A stretch of 64,000 nt of DNA, taken from contig JALEOD010000010.1 in the NCBI GenBank assembly GCA_022767345.1, forward strand, positions 27,545 to 91,544, written 5' to 3'. Below the pieces are notes generated by a model. That model searched no databases and was not told the DNA's origin. It saw nothing but the letters and a program-made list of their open reading frames with translations. This DNA comes from Emergencia sp. GTDB lineage: Bacteria; Bacillota; Clostridia; Peptostreptococcales; Anaerovoracaceae. Position 1 is the stretch's first letter. Each line of letters opens with the position of its first letter. Below are positions 26,599-35,112 of this stretch, piece by piece. The position numbers were made by a program, and so were the translations under genes.

Positions 26599-27786
26599 TT
26601 AACTTTTTTTGATGCCCAGTCCGGTAATCGCTGCGCCTGCAGCGGTCAGCCCCAAGGCGAAGTAAAGCAGCGCGTTTACACCACCGGCATCAAGGACAAA
26701 GCCGCCGGCCAGATTGCCTAAAACTGCTCCGATGGAGATGGATGCGGTCATGTAGCTCTGACCGGTTACCCGGTCGCTTGCTTCCATCTTTTCGTTGGCG
26801 TAGTATACCGACGCGGAGATGAAAATCGCATAGCTGAGCATCTGCAGAGACTGTGCCAGATAAATGCCGGTGACACTGCCGGCAAGGATGTAAGCCAGCG
26901 CTTTTAAAATAAAGGCGAAGCCTGCAAAGGCGATTAAAGTGCCCGGTGAAAAACGCCGAATCAGCTTATAAAAGCCGAACATCACCGGAAGTTCCATCAG
27001 TGCTTCGATGGAAAAGGCCGTACCCATGGAGGCGCTGTCGCCGCCAAGGGGTTCTATCATCTGAATCATGTAGGTATGGACAATATTGTGGAAAGCCATG
27101 AGCAGCACAATTCCCGAAAGGGTCAGCATAAAGGCGGGATATTTTTTTGCAAACTGTATGACACCGCTTTTATGGGACGGAGGGGCTGCGTCCCGCCCGC
27201 AGGTTTCGCCGGCGCTGTGCTTCTCCACGCCGGGCATGGAAAAGGTCACTGCGAAAAGTCCTGCCAGCACAGCCAGACTCAGATAGATGATGGCTTTTGT
27301 GCCGATGGCTGCGATGAGTTGTCCTGCCGCGAAGGAGATAACTGCGTAGGCGATGGAACCCATACCTCTGGCGCTGCCGAAATCCACTGAAATTCCAATG
27401 GCTTCATAGGTAAAAACGGCAGAATTGACGAGAGGCATCTGAAAATAAACCAAAATGGTAAACAGCAGATAAACGCCTGCATTAATCAAGAAGCTGCCGC
27501 TGCAGATTATCAGCAAAATCAAGCAGATGAACTGCAGTACGCCGATTCCCAGAATGGCATTTCTCCAAGTGACTTTTTCGTACTTATCTGTCACATTCCC
27601 CACCGCCAGCTGTCCTGCTGCGGCAAGAATATTGCTCAGGGCCACGATGACGCCGATGCTTGCGGCGGAAAGTCCCTGATCCAGCAGAAAGACGGTGATA
27701 AATGCGGTGGAGAGACAGTAGAGCATCCAGTAAAAGCTGTGAAGACCTTTGTACTGTAAATTGATAATTCTTTTGCTCTTATACAT
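26599..27786 (-). CDS. Major facilitator superfamily transporter
   Basis: A 395-residue protein with about twelve membrane segments and a central hydrophilic loop (residues about 190-215). It starts inside the end of the racemase gene, overlapping by eight bases, so both are on one minus-strand transcript. By context it probably imports the amino acid on which the racemase acts. The subfamily is not identified. Confidence 0.82.
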   Translation of the reverse strand: MYKSKRIINLQYKGLHSFYWMLYCLSTAFITVFLLDQGLSAASIGVIVALSNILAAAGQLAVGNVTDKYEKVTWRNAILGIGVLQFICLILLIICSGSFLINAGVYLLFTILVYFQMPLVNSAVFTYEAIGISVDFGSARGMGSIAYAVISFAAGQLIAAIGTKAIIYLSLAVLAGLFAVTFSMPGVEKHSAGETCGRDAAPPSHKSGVIQFAKKYPAFMLTLSGIVLLMAFHNIVHTYMIQMIEPLGGDSASMGTAFSIEALMELPVMFGFYKLIRRFSPGTLIAFAGFAFILKALAYILAGSVTGIYLAQSLQMLSYAIFISASVYYANEKMEASDRVTGQSYMTASISIGAVLGNLAGGFVLDAGGVNALLYFALGLTAAGAAITGLGIKKS

Positions 27787-28789
27787 CTAATAAAAATCCT
27801 TCCTGGAATGGGTCTTTCGGGTCGAGAATCCAGGTGGCAAAGCCGGTAATACATGCGTTTCCGGTAATTCTAGGAATGATGGCAGGGATTCCTTCCACTG
27901 TGGTTTCTTCTACGATCTCACATTTGAATTTAGAGCCGATGACACTTTCGTGCACAAAACTTTCGCCGGCTTTCAGCTTGCCCTCAGCGTGAAGCAGAGC
28001 GGCTTTTGCAGATGTTCCGGTGCCGCAGGGAGAACGGTCGATAACCTTAGGCAGCGCTACGACGACGTTCTGAATGTCTGCGTCTTCGCTCTTTGCAGGG
28101 CCTGCAAATTCCACGTGGGTGACTCTGTCCACAAATGGCAGGGTCGGGTGGTGAATTTCAACCTGATTGTTGATATCTGCGGCCAGAGACTGGGCGATTT
28201 TGATGAATTTGCCGCAGTTTGCCGGGGTGATATCCAGACCCACTTTTTCGGCCGGAAGGATTGCGTAAACGTTGCCGCCCCAGGAAATATCTAAGGTCAG
28301 CGGACCGAATGCTTCGGTCTGCACGGTTACGTCCTGCTTTAACACAAGGGCAGGGGCGTTGAGGAAAGAAACTTCTTCGACAACACCGTCGCAGACTTTT
28401 GCGGTAACTGTCACAACGCCGGCAGGCGTATCCAGTTTGATGGTGGTAATCGGTTCCTGCACATCGACAAGACCGGCTTCAATGAGGGCAACGGTAACGC
28501 CCATGGTGTCATGACCACACATCGGCAGCCAGCAGCTGGACTCGAAGTATAAGACACCGACGTCAGTACCTGGTGTACAAGGTTCGGTGATTAAGGTGCC
28601 GGACATAATTTCGCTGCCTCTTGGTTCGAACATCAGGACTTTGCGAAACCAATCTTCCTTGTCTCTCATATATTCAAATTTTTCCTGCATAGTATTTCCG
28701 GGGATTTTACGAAAACCACTGACGACATTTCGGGTAGGCTGTCCCAAAGTGTGAGTTTCAATGGTTCTGAAAAGTTTTCTAGCTTTCAT
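27779..28789 (-). CDS. Proline racemase/4-hydroxyproline epimerase family protein
   Basis: A 336-residue enzyme. Both catalytic cysteines are present: one in MCGHDTMG and one in DRSPCGTGTSAK. A cysteine pair marks racemases and epimerases, while Thr or Ser at the first site would mark 3-hydroxyproline dehydratases. Choice between proline racemase and 4-hydroxyproline 2-epimerase needs phylogeny; the neighbouring ring-opening pathway favours the epimerase. AAAGGAAC precedes the ATG. The gene is divergent from the glycyl radical operon, separated by 398 bases. Confidence 0.88.
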   Translation of the reverse strand: MKARKLFRTIETHTLGQPTRNVVSGFRKIPGNTMQEKFEYMRDKEDWFRKVLMFEPRGSEIMSGTLITEPCTPGTDVGVLYFESSCWLPMCGHDTMGVTVALIEAGLVDVQEPITTIKLDTPAGVVTVTAKVCDGVVEEVSFLNAPALVLKQDVTVQTEAFGPLTLDISWGGNVYAILPAEKVGLDITPANCGKFIKIAQSLAADINNQVEIHHPTLPFVDRVTHVEFAGPAKSEDADIQNVVVALPKVIDRSPCGTGTSAKAALLHAEGKLKAGESFVHESVIGSKFKCEIVEETTVEGIPAIIPRITGNACITGFATWILDPKDPFQEGFLLDV

Positions 28790-28928
28790 TTGTATGTTCC
28801 TTTCTATCGTGTTTCGATTTTTATTTCATTTATATATACAAGCAAAAAATATGCCAGCAGTTTTTTACCTTAAAAGAGGGCACAAAAAGGGAAAAGTGTA
28901 TCTGTAATTGAGCAATACGCAAAATGAT

Positions 28929-28939
28929 TGTGCCAAAAA
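28929..28939. promoter_or_regulatory. Candidate activator site TGTGCCAAAAA, second copy
   Basis: Identical to the word at 22212-22222, about 200 bases before the sigma-54 promoter at 29131. Apart from this, the divergent region 28790-29130 is AT-rich with several AAAACTG(C/T)AA words and no gene. Confidence 0.4.
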
Positions 28940-29130
28940 CGTTACAAAACTGCAAAAAAACGAAACTTGCCTGATTATTGTATAGAATGACAGTCAAAAA
29001 CTGTAATAAAAATGATACAAAACTCTGATTTTGTGGTCGCGTTGCCGTCACATTAACGCAAAAAAACAGTTATGCACGCCGCTTTTTTATCATTTTACAA
29101 GAAACAGAGGCCTTTCTCAACGATTTTATT

Positions 29131-29146
29131 TGGCATGGAACTTGCT
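29131..29146 (+). promoter_or_regulatory. Sigma-54 promoter of the glycyl radical/OrtAB operon
   Basis: TGGCATGGAACTTGCT, with GG and GC 12 bases apart; nine of the ten conserved -24/-12 positions agree with the consensus. It lies 42 bases before the activase start and differs from the promoter at 22294 at only three positions. Confidence 0.88.
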
Positions 29147-29187
29147 TTTAAATAAAGTACACGACAAAAAGAGAAGGAGTAGACTGC

Positions 29188-30108
29188 ATGATATTCAATA
29201 TACAGAGATGTTCCATTCACGACGGAGCGGGGCTGAGAACGCTGGTGTTCTTCAAGGGCTGCCCGCTTCGCTGTAAATGGTGTGCAAATCCGGAGTCGCA
29301 AAGCTATGAGACTGAGATTATGGAATCCCGCATCAAATGCGTGGGCTGCGGTCTTTGCAGAAAAGCTTGTCCGGAACATGCAATCAGAGATGACGGAACC
29401 ATTGACCGTGACCTCTGCACAAACTGCATGCGGTGCACGGATGTCTGCTACGCTGAGTCGAAGAAGGTATCGGGAAAAGAATATACAATCGATGAACTCT
29501 ATAAGGAAATCGAAAAGGATAAACCCTTTTATGCAAGGTTTGGCGGCGGCGTCACCTTTTCCGGCGGAGAGCCTTTGACCCACGGCGAATATCTGCGGGA
29601 CATTGCAAAGCGCTGCAATGAGAAAGGTATCCATGTCATGGTGGAAAGCTGCGGCTTTGGAAACTATGAAGAGTTTGCGCAGGCATTGCCTTATATCGGT
29701 GGTATGTTTATGGATGTGAAGCATATGGATCCCAGTGTGCATGAGGAACTGACAGGCGTGAGCAACGAGTTGATTCTTGACAACATCAGAAAGATTTCCG
29801 CTTTCGGCATTCCACTTACTATCAGAACGCCAATTGTGCCGGGATGTACAGACAGCGAGGAAAACATCAGAGCAATTGCGGAGTTTGTAGGAAACCTGCC
29901 TACAGCAAAAGAGTATGAACTGCTCGCTTACCACGACTTTGGAACGCCGAAATACAAGTCCCTTGGACGAAGCTACGCCCTGGCAGATGTAAAAACGCCG
30001 GATGATGAGACTATACGGGAGCTGGTGCGCAGTGCTAACGAAGTATTAGATAAATATGGAAAAGAATGTTTTTGGATGAAAAACAATAATAAGGAGGTAG
30101 TAAAATGA
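29188..30108 (+). CDS. Glycyl radical enzyme activating protein (radical SAM)
   Basis: A 306-residue activase. C25, C29 and C32 form the CX3CX2C site for the radical SAM cluster. Two ferredoxin-type cluster motifs follow: CVGCGLCRKAC (from C51) and CTNCMRCTDVC. VTFSGGEPL is the SAM-binding GGE motif. It makes the glycyl radical on the enzyme encoded next, whose start overlaps its stop by four bases. The extra clusters are typical of activases for dehydratase-type glycyl radical enzymes. Confidence 0.93.
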   Translation: MIFNIQRCSIHDGAGLRTLVFFKGCPLRCKWCANPESQSYETEIMESRIKCVGCGLCRKACPEHAIRDDGTIDRDLCTNCMRCTDVCYAESKKVSGKEYTIDELYKEIEKDKPFYARFGGGVTFSGGEPLTHGEYLRDIAKRCNEKGIHVMVESCGFGNYEEFAQALPYIGGMFMDVKHMDPSVHEELTGVSNELILDNIRKISAFGIPLTIRTPIVPGCTDSEENIRAIAEFVGNLPTAKEYELLAYHDFGTPKYKSLGRSYALADVKTPDDETIRELVRSANEVLDKYGKECFWMKNNNKEVVK

Positions 30109-32462
30109 TTTCTGAAAGAATTGTAAGATTGAGTGAAAAGGTAAGAGATACACCGGTTACGATTTGTCTGGACCGTGCGAGACTGATTACGGACTTTTAC
30201 AGTCAGCCTTCCATGGAGCCGTTTATGATTAGAAGGGCAAAATCCTTTGCCTATGTGCTGGATAACAAGAAAATCTTCATCGATGATGACTCTGTTCTGG
30301 CAGGTCATCTGGCATCTCGTCTTCACGGCACACCGCTGTATCCTGATATGACCGCATGGCTGCGTGATGATTTGGAGGAACTGGACACCAGAGAGTCCGA
30401 TAATCTGAAGTTCATGCCGGGTGAAAAGGAAGAATTGAGAGAGATTGTAAAGAAATGGGAAGGCAGAGCCTTTGGTGACCTGACTGCTGCGCTGGCAGAC
30501 CCTGATATGGACGAAATGGTAAACCTGGGTATTTTTACAAAGGGCGTTTCCAACAAATCCACCATGAACCACGCGCCGTTTTACGATGAACTGGTAACAA
30601 AAGGCTACCGCTATTATATCGACCAGTGCAGGGCAAATATCGCAGGCATTGAAAAGATGAACATCGAGCAGATGGAGAAGCGTTACACATGGGAGGCCAT
30701 GATTATCGTTATGGAAGCGATTATTCGTTTCGCGCACAGATACGCGAAGCTGGCAGAAGTAATGGCGGCAGACTGCACTGACGCGGAAAGAAAAGCGCAG
30801 CTTTTAACCATCGCTGAAAACTGCCGCGTTGTACCTGAAAATGCGCCGAAAAACTTCCACCAGGCAGCGCAGCTGGTATGGTTTACCCATCTTGCGCTGC
30901 AGATGGAATACAACAGTAATGACAACTGCCTGGGCAGATTTGACCAGTACATGTATCCGTTCTACAAACAGGACTTGGCTGACGGTGTGGAAGAAGCCTT
31001 TATCGCTGACCTGGTACACGAGTTCAAGCTGAAGATTGCGGAACTCTGGGAAGTTCGTACCACCAGAGAGTCCATCGCGTATCCGGGCTGTCCGCTTTGG
31101 ATTCACATGATGATCGGCGGCGTTTTACCGGATGGCACTGATGGCTGCAATGACCTGACCAGACTGATTCTCCACTGTATGGAAGACCTGCAGACCAAAG
31201 AGCCTTGCGTATCCTTCCGTTACCACGATGGCGTTGATGAAGAGACTTTCCGTCTGGCGCTGGCAGTAGCGAGAAAGGGAGGAAGCCACCCTGCTTTCTT
31301 CAACGACAGCACTAACATTTCCCACCTGCTGTCTTTGGGTCACTCTCTGGAAGAAGCCAGAAACTGGGGAATCTGCGGCTGTATCGAGCCGAGCGTGCCA
31401 GGCATCACTGACTTCCAGTCCAACGCTGGGTACTTCAACCCGAGCAAGGTATTTGAAATTACGCTGAACAACGGCGTAGATCCGATTTCCGGAAAGCAGA
31501 TTGGACCGAAAACCGGTGACGTGAGAACCTTTACTTCTGTACAGCAGATTATGGACGCTTATGAAATTCAGCAGGATTTCTTCATGAACAAGTTCGTGGA
31601 GCTCTTTGACAGAATCGTTTCCTGCCACGCATGGACGGCGCCGACCATTACCGGCTCCTGCTTCACTCACGGCTGTATCGAAAAGGGAACGGTGCTGCAG
31701 CGTAAAGGGGCTGAACATCGTTATTCCGCAGTTGCCATTACCGGTATTGCAAATATTGCAGACTCTCTGGCAGCAATTGAGGAATGCGTATTCAACAAGC
31801 AGTATCTGACTATGAACGAGCTGATGGACCTTGTGGCAACGGACTTTGAAGGCAAAGAAAACATGCGTCAGCTGCTCATTAACAAAGCACCGAAGTACGG
31901 CAACGATATTGAAGAAGTAGACCGCTATGCGCACTGGCTGTCAAAGCTTTGCAACGATCAGATTTGCAAACACACCGACGGTCGTGACGCAAAGTATACC
32001 ATGGTAATTTCCACCCAGTCCTACAACGTAGTATTGGGACAGCTCATTGGAGCGCTTCCTGACGGCAGAAAGGCGTACACTGCCCTTGCTGACAATGCGT
32101 CTCCGATGATCGGTATGGACGTTAACGGCCCGACTGCCGTAGTAAAATCTCTTGGAAGGATCGACCCTCTCATTGCACAGAGCGGCGTTCTGGTAAACCA
32201 GAGATTTGACCCGGCTATCGTAAAAGGTGAAAAGGGGCTTGAAATTATCGAAACTGTCGTAAAGACTTACTTTGACGATCAGCACGGACAGCACATTCAG
32301 CTCAACGTGGTAGATGATGAAACCCTGCTGGCAGCACAGAAGGATCCGCAGAAGTACCGCAACATTCTGGTGAGAGTTGCAGGCTATTCCGCTTACTTTG
32401 TGGATCTGGAAAAAGATATTCAGGATAACATTATTGCAAGAACATTGCAGAAGAGTTTATAA
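30105..32462 (+). CDS. Glycyl radical enzyme, dehydratase/ring-opening class, probably acting on hydroxyproline
   Basis: A 785-residue enzyme. The thiyl cysteine is C426 in GICGCIEPS, with the general-base glutamate E428 (GCxE); the radical glycine is G760 in RVAGYSAYF. GCxE is found in diol, choline and hydroxyproline enzymes and rules out pyruvate formate-lyase. Being cotranscribed with ortAB and proC, and beside a proline-racemase-family gene, it probably cleaves a hydroxy-D-proline ring to 2-amino-4-oxopentanoate, or dehydrates hydroxyproline to pyrroline-5-carboxylate. I recall glycyl radical enzymes of the first kind (HplG/HpfG) being reported with OrtAB, but cannot check here. Confidence 0.8.
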   Translation: MISERIVRLSEKVRDTPVTICLDRARLITDFYSQPSMEPFMIRRAKSFAYVLDNKKIFIDDDSVLAGHLASRLHGTPLYPDMTAWLRDDLEELDTRESDNLKFMPGEKEELREIVKKWEGRAFGDLTAALADPDMDEMVNLGIFTKGVSNKSTMNHAPFYDELVTKGYRYYIDQCRANIAGIEKMNIEQMEKRYTWEAMIIVMEAIIRFAHRYAKLAEVMAADCTDAERKAQLLTIAENCRVVPENAPKNFHQAAQLVWFTHLALQMEYNSNDNCLGRFDQYMYPFYKQDLADGVEEAFIADLVHEFKLKIAELWEVRTTRESIAYPGCPLWIHMMIGGVLPDGTDGCNDLTRLILHCMEDLQTKEPCVSFRYHDGVDEETFRLALAVARKGGSHPAFFNDSTNISHLLSLGHSLEEARNWGICGCIEPSVPGITDFQSNAGYFNPSKVFEITLNNGVDPISGKQIGPKTGDVRTFTSVQQIMDAYEIQQDFFMNKFVELFDRIVSCHAWTAPTITGSCFTHGCIEKGTVLQRKGAEHRYSAVAITGIANIADSLAAIEECVFNKQYLTMNELMDLVATDFEGKENMRQLLINKAPKYGNDIEEVDRYAHWLSKLCNDQICKHTDGRDAKYTMVISTQSYNVVLGQLIGALPDGRKAYTALADNASPMIGMDVNGPTAVVKSLGRIDPLIAQSGVLVNQRFDPAIVKGEKGLEIIETVVKTYFDDQHGQHIQLNVVDDETLLAAQKDPQKYRNILVRVAGYSAYFVDLEKDIQDNIIARTLQKSL

Positions 32463-32486
32463 AAATAGAACAAGGAGAAATATAAC

Positions 32487-32789
32487 ATGGCAAAAAGAGG
32501 AGACTGGGTGCGCGTTCACGCCATCGTGCTGAAGGCCGCTGAGAGAACTGCTAAGATTCCGGAAGATACGCAGAAATGTGATCTGCAGCAGTGGACAAAA
32601 GGATTTCTGCAGGATGAAACTGCAGAAGTGGGAGATGAAGTTACGGTGAAGACTGCAGTGGGCAGAATGGTAAAGGGAACCCTGATTGAAGAGGGCCCTT
32701 ACTACACCCACAGCTATGGCAAATTTGTGCCGGAAATTATTGAAATAGATAAGCAGCTGAGAGAAATCATGTTCGGAGGTGACAAATAA
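32487..32789 (+). CDS. ortA: 2-Amino-4-ketopentanoate thiolase, alpha subunit (OrtA)
   Basis: A 100-residue protein with the OrtA pattern: RGDWVRVHAIVLKAAERT at the start, the middle VGDEVTVKTAVGRMVKGTL, and the closing YTHSYGKFVPEI. With OrtB it forms the PLP- and CoA-dependent thiolase that splits 2-amino-4-oxopentanoate to alanine and acetyl-CoA, known from clostridial ornithine fermentation. Its stop overlaps the ortB start by one base (TAATG). No ornithine mutase or diaminopentanoate dehydrogenase gene is nearby, so the substrate must come by another route. Confidence 0.88.
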   Translation: MAKRGDWVRVHAIVLKAAERTAKIPEDTQKCDLQQWTKGFLQDETAEVGDEVTVKTAVGRMVKGTLIEEGPYYTHSYGKFVPEIIEIDKQLREIMFGGDK

Positions 32790-34204
32790 TGACATTACCT
32801 AAAGATTACGATTCCGTGATGAAGCGTTCCAACGACATCAACTTAAAAGCACTGGGAATCGACTATAACGAATTTGAATCCGGTTCTGTCGCCTTCGACT
32901 ATGAAGGGCTCATGGCAAAGACAGGCTATACCGTAGAAGAAGTCGCAAAGATTCAGGCAAAGACAGCAGTGGGAAATACACCGCTGATCGAGCTTAGAAA
33001 TCTGACCGCACTGGCCAGAAAATATGCAAAGCCGGGATACGGCGCCAGAATCTTCGCAAAAGACGAAGCAGCTAACGCTTCCGGTTCTTTCAAGGCCAGA
33101 AGAGCAGCCTGCGCAGTCGCACACGCAAAGAAGCTGGGCTACAAGGGCGTAATGGCGGCAACTTCCGGAAACTACGGTGCGGCAGTGGCTTCTCAGGCAG
33201 CGATGCAGGGACTGAAGTGTATCGTCGTACAGGAATGTTACGACTCCAAAGGCGTCGGCCAGCCTGAGATTGTAGAGAAAGCAAGAAAGTGTGAAGCCTA
33301 CGGTGCAGAGGTTGTACAGCTGACTGTAGGGCCGGAACTCTTCTATTCATTCCTTTCTATCTTAGAAGATACCGGTTACTTTAACGCTTCTTTGTATTCG
33401 CCGTTCGGTATCGCAGGGGTAGAAACCCTTGGATACGAAATTGCGCAGCAGTGCAGACAAATGACCGGAAAGCACCCGGACGCAGTTGTCTGCACTACAG
33501 CAGGCGGCGGTATGATTACAGGAACAGCAAGAGGTCTGATTAAGGCAGGAGCAGCCGATACAGAAATCATCGCGGCTTCCATCGATTTGACAGGTCTTCA
33601 CATGGCGTCAGACACGCAGTTCAATAAAAAATCCTGCACGACAGGCCATACCGGCTTTGGCGTACCTCACGCAACAGGTCCGGACCACTCCGATACACCA
33701 AGAAGTGCAGCAAGAATTTTGCGTTATGCCGATAAATATGTTACAGTAAAACAAGGCGAGGTTATGTACATGACAGAGGCCCTTGCGAATTTGGAAGGAC
33801 TTGAAAGAGGCCCTGCAGGAAATACAGCTCTTGCGGCAGCATTTTCACTGGCACAGGAAATGCCGGAAGATCAGATTATCGTAATCAGTGAAACCGAGTA
33901 CACCGGTGCAGGCAAACACATTCAGCCGCAGCTTGACTTTGCCAGAGATAACGGCATCGAAATCAAATTCGGAAATCCGCAGGTAGAAGATAAGCCGGGC
34001 GAAAATATTATTCTGCCGGCAAATCCGGGTCTGATTAAACATCAGGTTGCTGATATCGAGCATTTCAGACAGTCCATGATTAAGAGAGCATGCAGAGAAG
34101 CAGGGGTTGAACCTGAAAATCTCACTGCAGAGGATATTGCATACCTGGCAGAAGAAACCAAGACGGACGCGCAGTTTGTAAAGGATACTTTGGAGCTGGC
34201 GTAG
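32789..34204 (+). CDS. ortB: 2-Amino-4-ketopentanoate thiolase, beta subunit (OrtB)
   Basis: A 471-residue fold-type II PLP enzyme. The PLP lysine lies in ANASGSFKARRA, SGNYGAA is the phosphate-side loop and CTTAGGGMITG the glycine-rich loop. Such proteins can be mislabelled diaminopropionate ammonia-lyase or threonine synthase; the length, the N-terminal region and the ortA gene directly upstream point to OrtB. It yields alanine (D-form in the known enzyme) and acetyl-CoA. Confidence 0.88.
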   Translation: MTLPKDYDSVMKRSNDINLKALGIDYNEFESGSVAFDYEGLMAKTGYTVEEVAKIQAKTAVGNTPLIELRNLTALARKYAKPGYGARIFAKDEAANASGSFKARRAACAVAHAKKLGYKGVMAATSGNYGAAVASQAAMQGLKCIVVQECYDSKGVGQPEIVEKARKCEAYGAEVVQLTVGPELFYSFLSILEDTGYFNASLYSPFGIAGVETLGYEIAQQCRQMTGKHPDAVVCTTAGGGMITGTARGLIKAGAADTEIIAASIDLTGLHMASDTQFNKKSCTTGHTGFGVPHATGPDHSDTPRSAARILRYADKYVTVKQGEVMYMTEALANLEGLERGPAGNTALAAAFSLAQEMPEDQIIVISETEYTGAGKHIQPQLDFARDNGIEIKFGNPQVEDKPGENIILPANPGLIKHQVADIEHFRQSMIKRACREAGVEPENLTAEDIAYLAEETKTDAQFVKDTLELA

Positions 34205-34228
34205 TCTTTATAAGTATGGAGGAAGAAA

Positions 34229-35029
34229 ATGAGTAAAAAAATCGTATTTTGCGGCGGCGGCAACATGGCGGAAGGCGTCATCAGAAGCGTACTGCAAAGA
34301 GAAGTTGCGGCAGCCGGCGATATTACTGTAAGTGAATTGAACCCCCAGCGGTGTGACTATTTGAAAGAAACTTACGGGGTAGAGGCGCTGGTTGACGCAA
34401 GCGCAGCGATGAAATCAGCTGACCTGATTGTCATTGCGGTACTGCCTAAGATTGTGCCGGTTGTACTGAAATCTTTGGTCGGCGTAATCAAAGACGATGC
34501 AGTGGTGCTTTCTATCGCTGCCGGTGTAAAGATTGCAGCCATTGAAGAAGTGCTGGGGGCAGAAAGAAAGGTAATCCGCGTGATGCCAAATACCCTGGGT
34601 CAGTCCGGCAACGGTCACAGCGCAGTATGCCTCAATGGCAATATCGGTGAAGAGGACAAGGAATATGCACTGGGATTTTTAGGCGCTTTAGGTCAGACTA
34701 TTATTCTGCCGGAGTCCATGTTCGGTGAATTTACAGCATACAGCTGTTCCGGTCCGATGTGGCTGTATCAGATGGCGGATGTGCTCATCGATGCGGGCGT
34801 TTACGCAGGCTTCAGCAGAAGCGACGCGCGCAGGATGGTAATCAAAAACATGCTGGGCGTTGCCATGATTCTCGATGAAACCGGTGATGAGCCGAAAGAG
34901 AGAGTCAGTGAAATGTGTTCGCCGGGCGGTGTAACCATTGAGGGTTACAAATCTCTGGTGGACGAAGGCTTTGCTTCTGCGGTGATGACATCGGTGGACA
35001 AAGCAGTAAAAAAAGCAAACGCTATTTAA
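34229..35029 (+). CDS. proC: Pyrroline-5-carboxylate reductase
   Basis: A 266-residue ProC. FCGGGNMAEGVI is the NAD(P)-binding loop, IRVMPNTLGQSGNG the conserved middle, and SPGGVTIEGYKSL the substrate loop. It reduces pyrroline-5-carboxylate to proline. In this operon it could take up pyrroline-5-carboxylate made by the glycyl radical enzyme, or act in reverse on proline-related imines. It follows ortB by 24 bases with GGAGG. Confidence 0.92.
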   Translation: MSKKIVFCGGGNMAEGVIRSVLQREVAAAGDITVSELNPQRCDYLKETYGVEALVDASAAMKSADLIVIAVLPKIVPVVLKSLVGVIKDDAVVLSIAAGVKIAAIEEVLGAERKVIRVMPNTLGQSGNGHSAVCLNGNIGEEDKEYALGFLGALGQTIILPESMFGEFTAYSCSGPMWLYQMADVLIDAGVYAGFSRSDARRMVIKNMLGVAMILDETGDEPKERVSEMCSPGGVTIEGYKSLVDEGFASAVMTSVDKAVKKANAI

Positions 35030-35045
35030 AATATTTTACACAAGG

Positions 35046-35080
35046 GACACATCTGCAGATTTTCTGAAGATGTGTTCTTT
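35046..35080 (+). terminator. Possible weak terminator after proC
   Basis: ACACATCT and AGATGTGT arms around 13 bases, followed by TCTTT. The T run is poor, so read-through to the aroE-like gene is likely. Confidence 0.45.
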
Positions 35081-35112
35081 ATATGACCATATTTATGGGA
35101 GGAAGTGATGAT

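Noticed and set aside
30105..32462. Pyruvate formate-lyase
   Set aside because: The GCxE motif and the RVAGYS glycine loop belong to the dehydratase/lyase classes; the paired cysteines of formate-lyase are missing.
32789..34204. Diaminopropionate ammonia-lyase or threonine synthase
   Set aside because: The fold type is shared, but the ortA gene directly upstream, the N-terminal region and the length fit the thiolase beta subunit better.
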